A DNA stretch of 45,575 nucleotides from Barnesiella intestinihominis YIT 11860 (GTDB lineage Bacteria; Bacteroidota; Bacteroidia; Bacteroidales; Barnesiellaceae). The notes beneath the pieces are model-generated. The model ran no database searches, was not told the origin of the DNA, and saw only the letters and a program-made list of their open reading frames with translations. The translations under genes and the position numbers were made by a program. This document shows, in pieces, positions 26,866-34,294 of this stretch (position 1 is the first letter of the stretch; each line of letters opens with the position of its first letter). The stretch spans positions 853,015 through 898,589 of the forward strand of contig NZ_JH815203.1 of NCBI RefSeq assembly GCF_000296465.1, read 5' to 3'.

Positions 26866-28617
26866 ATGAAATTTACAAAATTTGCTACAAGTAGCTTGAT
26901 TTCCGGGTTACTGTTAGGTCTTTTCTCGTGTATCGATAACGATTATGACTTAAACAAAGACATCAATTTGGAAATCAGTGTAGGAGGTAATCTGAGTTTG
27001 CCCATCGGCAAAACCGACACGATACGGCTCAGCCGTATGATTGAAGAAGGGGACGTTCTCCATGTCATCGACGGAAAATACGTAATTAACAAAGCGGATA
27101 ATATTTCCGAAAATATCGACGCTATCGATCCCGTCGTGATAGACGACTTCGCTCCCGACTTTAAGCCTTATACAAGACGTTTCGAAACCCAGACCGGTGA
27201 AATACCCGATATACCCGGATTGGAAGTCCCGGATATAGAAGTGGAATTCGAAGCAGATATACACACGACAGAGAACTTCAACATCAACACCGAAATACCG
27301 ACAGAGGTAAAAGCGGTAAAAAGTATAAAAGTCACCGATAATAACGGACAAACACTTCACACGACACTCGACATTACAATATCGGGAATGCCCGTTTTCT
27401 TACCTCGACTTTACTTAGTAGGTGTCGAATTGAAATTTCCTCAGGTACTCGATTTCGACATAGAAGCTAGTAACGAAATCGTTCGCGACGGCTCTTCCAT
27501 TTTCATCTCCAAGACAGTCGAACTAAGTCAAGGTAGCGGTAAAATATCCATTCCCATTACCGTCTATGGATTCTCAAATCCCATAGTAGAAAACGGGACT
27601 TTGATTCTGACCGACGAAATTGCAATCAATGGAAAAATTTATGCCGACAAACAAACCGTAGGAGCCGACGATCTCGAAAACACGACAATCAATATCCAAC
27701 CCAATCTCACTTTGCCGACTCCGCAAATACGGGTGGATAAAGTCGCAGGAACCATAGTGCCCAATGTAGACATAAATACATCGGTATCCCTATCCGACCT
27801 ACCCGATTTCCTCAAAGAAGAAGGAACAGCATTGGAAGTAAAAGATCTTTCTCTCGGCCTCTCTGTACAGAACCCCATCGAAGCGCCTATATCCACGAAA
27901 TTCCGAATTTCACCGTTGAACGAAAACGGAGACGTGGTAAATGACAACGTGGTGAGTCTGGCATTAAAAATAGCCGGAGGACAAAAAAGCGACTTCACGA
28001 TCACCAAGAACTCTCCCGAAATTACATCGGGCTCCCTCACGGCCCTGCTCCACACGATTCCCGACAAGATCGACATAGAAGTAACCGAAGTAGAAGTGGA
28101 AAGTGAAAACGACGACCAAGCCATCTCATTAGGGAAAAACGATTACAACATAAACATCGATTACAACATAAACGTTCCGTTAGAATTTGAAAACCTTCGA
28201 ATTTTCTATAACGACACGATAGAAGACCTCAGCAGCGACTTGGCCGATATCACCGATAAAGTCAAACACCTCGAAATCTCTGCCGTTGTCGACAACGCCA
28301 TTCCCGTGGATCTCACGCTTTCTGTCGAACCTCGCAACGAAGCCGGGGAAATTATATCAGGCATTACGTTACCCGAATCCGTAAAAATCGAAGCGGCTCC
28401 GAATGGAAACGGCACGATACAATCCACAGCCGTAAAAATCACCATCAAAGAAGAGCGAGATAAAGCCCTTCAAGAACTCGACAAACTATCGATAAAAATC
28501 GAAGGAGTCAACAGTGATGGCAATAACGATGTCACCCTCCGCCCCGACCAATTCATCGTTGTGCGCATGTCGGCGAAACTTCCCGATGGAGCACAAATGG
28601 ATTTAGACGATTTGTAA
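26866..28617 (+). CDS. Large lipoprotein of unknown function, partner of the DUF5723 protein
   Basis: The 583-residue protein has a lipoprotein signal ending in LLLGLFSC (Cys22), followed by the acidic IDNDYDLNKDINLEISVGG, a pattern common in Bacteroidetes lipoproteins of this kind. The body is a series of all-beta segments, with repeated PVVIDD, LPTPQIRVDK and VPLEFENLRIFYND motifs and no catalytic pattern. It should sit at the outer membrane. It ends 20 bp before the DUF5723 gene, so the two are co-transcribed and probably work together; whether it is inside or on the surface is unknown. Confidence 0.8.
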   Translation: MKFTKFATSSLISGLLLGLFSCIDNDYDLNKDINLEISVGGNLSLPIGKTDTIRLSRMIEEGDVLHVIDGKYVINKADNISENIDAIDPVVIDDFAPDFKPYTRRFETQTGEIPDIPGLEVPDIEVEFEADIHTTENFNINTEIPTEVKAVKSIKVTDNNGQTLHTTLDITISGMPVFLPRLYLVGVELKFPQVLDFDIEASNEIVRDGSSIFISKTVELSQGSGKISIPITVYGFSNPIVENGTLILTDEIAINGKIYADKQTVGADDLENTTINIQPNLTLPTPQIRVDKVAGTIVPNVDINTSVSLSDLPDFLKEEGTALEVKDLSLGLSVQNPIEAPISTKFRISPLNENGDVVNDNVVSLALKIAGGQKSDFTITKNSPEITSGSLTALLHTIPDKIDIEVTEVEVESENDDQAISLGKNDYNINIDYNINVPLEFENLRIFYNDTIEDLSSDLADITDKVKHLEISAVVDNAIPVDLTLSVEPRNEAGEIISGITLPESVKIEAAPNGNGTIQSTAVKITIKEERDKALQELDKLSIKIEGVNSDGNNDVTLRPDQFIVVRMSAKLPDGAQMDLDDL

Positions 28618-28637
28618 TAGATTAAAACCAGAAAGCA

Positions 28638-30026
28638 ATGAAACACAATATAAAATACATACTGAGCGTATGCATAGGCATCGCTTTGACAATGGGATTG
28701 TCGGCTCAAACGCTCAACTCTTCCTATTTCATGGAAAAGATGACGAAACGCAACCAGCTTAATCCAGCCCTGAAAACGCCCAACGGATACGTCAGTTTTC
28801 CTGCACTCGGCAATTTCTATTTAGGAGTGAACTCCAATTTAGGACTTGGGACATTCCTCTATCCGAGAGGCAACGAATTGGTCACATTCCTCCACCCCAG
28901 TGTCCCCGCCGACGACTTTCTCGGCAAACTCACTCCCAACAATACCGTCGAACTCGATTTGGGATTAGACATCATCTCTTTTGGATTCTGGGCATGGGGT
29001 GGACAAAACACGTTCAACCTCGCCCTCAAAAGTTATTCGGGAGCATATATGCCCAAAGAAATATTCCAATTTCTCAAAACCGGACAAAAAGAAACCGGGA
29101 TTACCCGTTACGACATGAGTAACATCACGGTTTCGACCGACAATTACGTGGAACTCGCATTAGGACACGCTCGGGACATTAACGACAAATTGGGAGTTGG
29201 AGCCAAAGTAAAAGTGCTGGTAGGTGCGGCACATGCCGAAGCAAGGATAGATCGCATGGATATATCCATGTCCCAAGACGAATGGTTCATCAAACAAGCC
29301 GGACATATACAAGCCTCTTCCCTCCTGAAATTAGAGACCGATCCCGAGACCGGAGAAATCACCGACTACGACACCGGAGATTTCGGTGTGGCAGGCTTCG
29401 GACTGGGATTCGATTTAGGGGCGACTTACGAGCTGATCGATAACCTCACCTTATCTGCGGCCCTTACCGACATCGGATTCATGCAATGGAACAACCTCAC
29501 TCGTGGAGAAACCGATCCCACCAAAGAATTCCGATACACAGGATTCGACAATATCGGAGCCGAAGACGACGAAGAAGGAAACAACCCGTTCGACGATAAA
29601 GCCGACGAGTTAGGAGACGATTTGGAAGCGCTGGCAAAATTCTATAAATCCGATAGCCAATCCGTTACCAATTCGTTACGCACGACCATGCGCATTGGCG
29701 CAGAATATAGCATTCTGGACAATCACATCTCTTTCGGACTACTTTCCACGACTCGCTTCGGCGGACATCGCACCTATGCCGAAGGTATGGCCGCCGTGAA
29801 CTTCCGCCCGTTATCGGCGCTCCACATCACCCTCAACGGCTCCGTTTCCAATATGGGTAGCTCCGTGGGAGCCATTCTCAACGTATGCGCACCCGGCTTC
29901 AACCTGTTTTTCGGCACAGACTATTTTGCCACCAAATATTCCAAACAGTTCATTCCCATCAATCATGCCCGAGCCAATTTCTGTTTCGGCATAAATTTCA
30001 CATTCGGGAAAAAACACGAAATATAA
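28638..30026 (+). CDS. DUF5723-family outer-membrane beta-barrel-type protein
   Basis: A 462-residue protein with a signal peptide ending in GLSAQ, then the DUF5723-like start SSYFMEKMTKRNQLNPALKT. The rest alternates aromatic strands and turns as in an outer-membrane barrel (GVGAKVKVLVGAAHAEAR, GLGFDLGATYELIDNLTLSA, ISFGLLSTTRFGG, ANFCFGINFTFGKKH), with an acidic loop near residues 300-330 (GAEDDEEGNNPFDD). Family function is unknown; it may move or hold surface molecules with the preceding lipoprotein. It is the last gene before two hairpins. Confidence 0.85.
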   Translation: MKHNIKYILSVCIGIALTMGLSAQTLNSSYFMEKMTKRNQLNPALKTPNGYVSFPALGNFYLGVNSNLGLGTFLYPRGNELVTFLHPSVPADDFLGKLTPNNTVELDLGLDIISFGFWAWGGQNTFNLALKSYSGAYMPKEIFQFLKTGQKETGITRYDMSNITVSTDNYVELALGHARDINDKLGVGAKVKVLVGAAHAEARIDRMDISMSQDEWFIKQAGHIQASSLLKLETDPETGEITDYDTGDFGVAGFGLGFDLGATYELIDNLTLSAALTDIGFMQWNNLTRGETDPTKEFRYTGFDNIGAEDDEEGNNPFDDKADELGDDLEALAKFYKSDSQSVTNSLRTTMRIGAEYSILDNHISFGLLSTTRFGGHRTYAEGMAAVNFRPLSALHITLNGSVSNMGSSVGAILNVCAPGFNLFFGTDYFATKYSKQFIPINHARANFCFGINFTFGKKHEI

Positions 30027-30041
30027 AAACGTAAAACACAA

Positions 30042-30145
30042 CCGTTTGAAAAAATTTCAAACGGCTGTCCACAACAAGACAACCGCTCATGCGGAGCAGC
30101 GAAGCGAGATCGTCCATAAAACTTTTAGGGCGGCCTCGCTTTTTT
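30042..30145 (+). terminator. Two hairpins downstream of the DUF5723 gene
   Basis: The first is a 10-bp perfect stem (30042-30051 with 30055-30064) without a U-tract. The second pairs AAGCGAG (30102-30108) with CTCGCTT (30135-30141), has an inner CGTCC/GGGCG stem, and runs into TTTTTTC, a good rho-independent terminator. Confidence 0.7.
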
Positions 30146-30237
30146 CATAACACCGCAACAGGCCCACCACCTCGACACAATAAGAAATCAGTAAGAATTA
30201 TCTTTACTTCCAATCCCTCAATAACGAAAACAGAATG

Positions 30238-30480
30238 AGACCTCCCCCTCTCCCACAGCTCATCACAAATGAGATAAGGAGGGGAGAGAATTGAAAGTGG
30301 TACTTCTCGTTTCGGCATAAAGATAGATTTTCACTTCTCCCCCTGCCGTACCCCGCAGCATTACGGGGTGTCACATATAGAATCGGAGCAGAAGCGAAAG
30401 GGAAATACATCTCACCCTCCTCCCCTATGTTTTGCCACACAATATATAGGTGTGGAGTACCCGCAAGGCAAGAGGGTAAA
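30238..30480. repeat. REP-like palindromic repeat cluster D
   Basis: A more diverged copy of the family: CCTCCCCC/GGAGGGGAG arms around a CTCATCACAAATGAG hairpin (30241-30286), then CTTCTCCCCCTGCCGTACCCCGCAGCATTACGGGG, and a tail (30415-30478) with CTCCCCTATGTTTTGCC and ACCCGCAAGGCAAGAGGG. The segment 30481-30670 is AT-rich leader sequence of the next gene with a weak TATATTTA. Confidence 0.65.
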
Positions 30481-30670
30481 CCCTACAATCACAACTCCTA
30501 AATACACAATACTCTCCCTTAAAAGTTCTATATATAATTATTGTTAACAACATATATTTTCATAATAAAAAACACAATAAATCAAAAATAAATCAATTAT
30601 ATTTACATCGTTTCTAAACGAAATAACCTCATTGGAATAAACTAAAATTTAATACTTAATCGAAAATATC

Positions 30671-31738
30671 ATGAAAACAAATCGCCTCTTTTTTGTAATA
30701 GCAGTATACAGTTTTTCTTTCTGCGTAATGGGACAAATGAAAATCCAAAACGATGGACAAATTTCAATAGGTGGATATGGTTCAAATTCTATGGGCTCCT
30801 CTACTTTGAACCTTTTCCCCAAAAACGAAAAAGCCCCTGCCCGTATTTCATTTTATAATTCGGTAAGTAACCCTGTAAATGATGTTTATATCGGACGATA
30901 TATAACTTCGGAAAATCCATCGTTATTCCATTTATATGGCCGTGAAGGATTCTGCTTTTCAAGTTCCGAGGGAGACGTAGTTCTCTATGACAATGCCAAT
31001 TATGGTTCGATGATACAATTCTTAAATGTTGATGTTATCGGTTATTTTTATTCACCATCTGACAGTCGTTTCAAAAAAAACATACAACCGCTAAACAACA
31101 CACTCTCGGGATTACTCCGACTCTCGGGAATCAGTTATCAGTTGAACAAGGAAACTCCTGTCGGAACAAACAACATAAAAATAAACAAAAAAGAAAATGC
31201 CCGTACCCATTTCGGATTCTTGGCACAAGAGGTAAAAGAGGTTTATCCAGAATTAGTGCGTACCGATTCAGCAGGATACATGTATGTCGACTATATAGGC
31301 ATGATTCCACTGATTGTTAACTCCTTAAATGAAATACAGGCAAAAGTCGACTCGCAAGAAACTGTCATCACCGAATTGCAAAAAGATCTGGCAGCCTTGC
31401 GGGACGGAACACCCATAGGCGGCGCACTCCGCAAGTCCGAGCGACGCAATACCGCAGTCGAGTCGGAAAGTGCTATTGTTCCCGCCCTCTATCAGAACAA
31501 TCCCAATCCGTTCAGTGCAACCACCGTCATACGTTTTGCCCTACCCTACGAGACACAACAGGCCGATCTATATATCTACAATCTGCAAGGCGAGCAGATA
31601 CGCCGCATGGAAATCGCCGACCGAGGTGAAGGAAAAGTAACCTTGCAAGGCTCGGAGCTCTCGGCAGGAATGTACATCTACTCCCTCGTGGCCGATGGGA
31701 AAGAGATAGACAGTAAACGTATGATATTGACCAAATAG
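30671..31738 (+). CDS. T9SS cargo with an S74 tail-fibre intramolecular chaperone domain
   Basis: A 355-residue protein with a signal peptide (about residues 1-21), a short N-terminal part (22-129), and then an S74-type intramolecular chaperone domain: SDSRFKKNIQPL (from S130), THFGFLAQEVKEVYPELV and VDYIGMIPLIVNSLNEIQ, ending in a coiled coil. Phage tail-fibre chaperones of this type assist trimerisation and often cut themselves at the Ser of S-D-x-R. The end (about 275-355, YQNNPNPFSATTVIRFALP to DSKRMILTK) is a type A T9SS sorting domain. This fusion should send it to the surface. It starts the three-gene cluster, 11 bp before the C25 peptidase. Base composition rises sharply near 31330. 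Confidence 0.85.
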   Translation: MKTNRLFFVIAVYSFSFCVMGQMKIQNDGQISIGGYGSNSMGSSTLNLFPKNEKAPARISFYNSVSNPVNDVYIGRYITSENPSLFHLYGREGFCFSSSEGDVVLYDNANYGSMIQFLNVDVIGYFYSPSDSRFKKNIQPLNNTLSGLLRLSGISYQLNKETPVGTNNIKINKKENARTHFGFLAQEVKEVYPELVRTDSAGYMYVDYIGMIPLIVNSLNEIQAKVDSQETVITELQKDLAALRDGTPIGGALRKSERRNTAVESESAIVPALYQNNPNPFSATTVIRFALPYETQQADLYIYNLQGEQIRRMEIADRGEGKVTLQGSELSAGMYIYSLVADGKEIDSKRMILTK

Positions 31739-31749
31739 AGGCAACACTC

Positions 31750-34275
31750 ATGAAACCGATAATATCACGATTGAGGCATACGGTCGTCGCCCTGTTGTTT
31801 GCCCTCTCCATCTCGGCAGCCAATGCGCAAATCAGCTATACGGCGACATTCGACCAACACCTTTTGACAACCGACACGGTTAGTGAAAATGGCGACTCTT
31901 ACCTTCGACTCAGATATCCCGACTTGTGGACACAGTCCGCAGCCGGTACGCCCGAGCTGCCTGTACACTATTTGCGATTTTCCGTTCCTTGTGATGCTAC
32001 CGATTTCACGGTTTCCGTTACGGGAGAGACCACAACTGCGACTCGGTATACGCTACCGGTTTATCCGACCCAGCCGCCTATTCCCTCCGACAGGAATACA
32101 AGCGAGCAACTGTTCGTTTCCCCCGACAGCACGGTATATAGCAACAACCGATATTGGCCGGCTGTTCCGGTACAAGTGGTAGACGAAGGATTTCTCGACG
32201 GTGACAACCACATCGTCACCGTTGCTGTATGGCCGATAAGTTACGCTCCGACCGATGGTGAAATCCTCTTTCGTAATTCCGTGACCGTTCGTCTCGATTA
32301 TTCGGTGAAAAACGCAGGTTCCGAAAACCCATCGCGCCTTCGGGCGATATCCCGCAGAGCAACCGGCAGAAATAACGTTCGATGGGGAAGAGAGGAGGCG
32401 AAACGAATAGTCGTCAACCCCGCTCAGATCGATGGGTTCGCCCCTGCGACAGCGACCCGTTCAGCCTCGCCCCGCACGGTTACTACTTTACCCGACTTCG
32501 AATATACCGTTGTGACAAATCGGGAATTAGCTCCGGCTTTCGATCGCCTCATCGGGTGGAAACGGCAAAAAGGATACTCGGCAGGAGTAGTTTGTATCGA
32601 GGATATCTTAGCGTGTCCCGATTTTCAAGGGGGAGATTTGGTCTCTAACATCGACGATGATGCCGGTAAACTGCGAGCCTATCTGAAATATACCTACGAC
32701 TCCGGCTCTCTCCGCTACGCCTTGTTAGCGGGCGATTATACCGTATTGCCCATTCGATATGGAACGGGAAGACGGAGCATAACAATAAAGGATTCACAAA
32801 ATCAAGATTCTAGTATTTATGTTGATTGGCCTATTCCTTCTGATTTGTATTTTAGTGATTTTAATGGAAATTGGAATGTCGATGGAGATTCTTTGTATGG
32901 GGAATTTGAAAGTAGTGAAATGTATACTATGGATTATGCTCCGGAGATTTTTGTGGGTAGATTGTTATGCACCAATCGGCAGGAGATTGCAAACTATACC
33001 GAAAAACTGATACGGTATGAGCGCAACCCCGGCAATGGCGATTACAGTTATCTGCAAAAGGCTTTTTATCATCAATGTGATGAATTACAAGGTATACATG
33101 AAGCGGATTCTGTATCTTCTAATTTTAGCCCGATTTTCCCGCAATATACTATTTTTGAAGAAAAACCTTCATATAATACGGAAAATCCTACATTTCCGAG
33201 CGGTTCGGAAGTAATAACGGAAATGAATGAGAGATACGGTTTTTTCAGTTGGCATGGACACGGTAATCCCGGCGGTATCGGTACAAAGTCTCATAAAAAC
33301 CATGAATATCCTTATTGGGGGATTCTTGCAGTACAAGGGGTAACTTGTCATCATGTTTTTGAAGAAAGCAATGGATTAAATAATTTAACGAATCAAGACT
33401 ATCCGGCCATAGCCTACTCAACAGCCTGCGATGTGACACCATTCGACATATATGAACAATATAATGTAACATATAACATAGGCAGTTCCTTTACGGTAGC
33501 CGGCTTATATGGAGGTCCTGCCTTTTTGGGTAATACTCGAAGCGGTTGGATTGGTTCCTCTGTGAGATTAGAAAAAAAATTCGTAGAACAAATAAAAGAA
33601 GGTAATAATCAAATAGGTGTAGCGGAGGCTTTTTCAAAAGTAAGTTTTGCGTATAACAAATATTCACGTTGGTGTAGTTTGACCCACAGTTTAATCGGCT
33701 GTCCCGAATTCGAGATGTGGACCGATATCCCTTCGGTATATGATGATATCTCGGTTACACGTTCGAACAGTTCGATTACAGTAGCCGGTAATGGACTGAA
33801 CGGCAGTAAAGTGGCAATAACCTCTGGAATAAACGGATTACCCGAAATAAAAACTGTGACGGGAGCAAGCGTAACCTTCAATGGAGTCTCTCCCAACAGT
33901 GTAGTGACGGTTTACAAGCACAATGCCATACCATACATTGCCCCGCTATACCTGCAAAACGACACGCTACGTTCTTCACAATATTTACACGTGAACAACG
34001 TCCACATCGGCCAAGCGGTAGATACGAACCGGACGGAGGGAGACGTTGTTTTAAAATCGGGAACTCTCACGTTGGAATCCGGTGGAGATGTATGGATAGA
34101 CGAAGGGGTAATCATAGAGAACGGTGCGACATTGATAATCGAGTGTAAAGGAAATGTAACAATCTCCGGTGGAACAGTGGAGCGCGGTGGCTCGTTGCGA
34201 ATCGATGCCGGGGGAGAGATAATGATACAAAAAGGCTTCGAAGCAAAAATTGGGGCAAATGTAGAATTTAAATAA
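31750..34275 (+). CDS. Gingipain-family cysteine peptidase (MEROPS C25)
   Basis: An 841-residue protein with a signal peptide (ending near ANAQ, residue 27), an N-terminal propeptide-like beta domain (28-210), and a C25 catalytic region (about 250-660). Candidate catalytic residues are His502 or His504 in SWHGHGNPGG and Cys560 in YSTACDVTPFD, matching the His-Cys dyad of gingipains. After an Ig-like domain the protein ends (about 755-841) in stacked short strands (LTLESGGDVWIDEGVIIENG, KGFEAKIGANVEF), a 3-coathanger-type end rather than a usual type A tail. It would act on proteins outside the cell; the target is unknown. It sits between two other secreted proteins. Confidence 0.88.
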   Translation: MKPIISRLRHTVVALLFALSISAANAQISYTATFDQHLLTTDTVSENGDSYLRLRYPDLWTQSAAGTPELPVHYLRFSVPCDATDFTVSVTGETTTATRYTLPVYPTQPPIPSDRNTSEQLFVSPDSTVYSNNRYWPAVPVQVVDEGFLDGDNHIVTVAVWPISYAPTDGEILFRNSVTVRLDYSVKNAGSENPSRLRAISRRATGRNNVRWGREEAKRIVVNPAQIDGFAPATATRSASPRTVTTLPDFEYTVVTNRELAPAFDRLIGWKRQKGYSAGVVCIEDILACPDFQGGDLVSNIDDDAGKLRAYLKYTYDSGSLRYALLAGDYTVLPIRYGTGRRSITIKDSQNQDSSIYVDWPIPSDLYFSDFNGNWNVDGDSLYGEFESSEMYTMDYAPEIFVGRLLCTNRQEIANYTEKLIRYERNPGNGDYSYLQKAFYHQCDELQGIHEADSVSSNFSPIFPQYTIFEEKPSYNTENPTFPSGSEVITEMNERYGFFSWHGHGNPGGIGTKSHKNHEYPYWGILAVQGVTCHHVFEESNGLNNLTNQDYPAIAYSTACDVTPFDIYEQYNVTYNIGSSFTVAGLYGGPAFLGNTRSGWIGSSVRLEKKFVEQIKEGNNQIGVAEAFSKVSFAYNKYSRWCSLTHSLIGCPEFEMWTDIPSVYDDISVTRSNSSITVAGNGLNGSKVAITSGINGLPEIKTVTGASVTFNGVSPNSVVTVYKHNAIPYIAPLYLQNDTLRSSQYLHVNNVHIGQAVDTNRTEGDVVLKSGTLTLESGGDVWIDEGVIIENGATLIIECKGNVTISGGTVERGGSLRIDAGGEIMIQKGFEAKIGANVEFK

Positions 34276-34294
34276 TATAGGGAGGAACCGAAAT

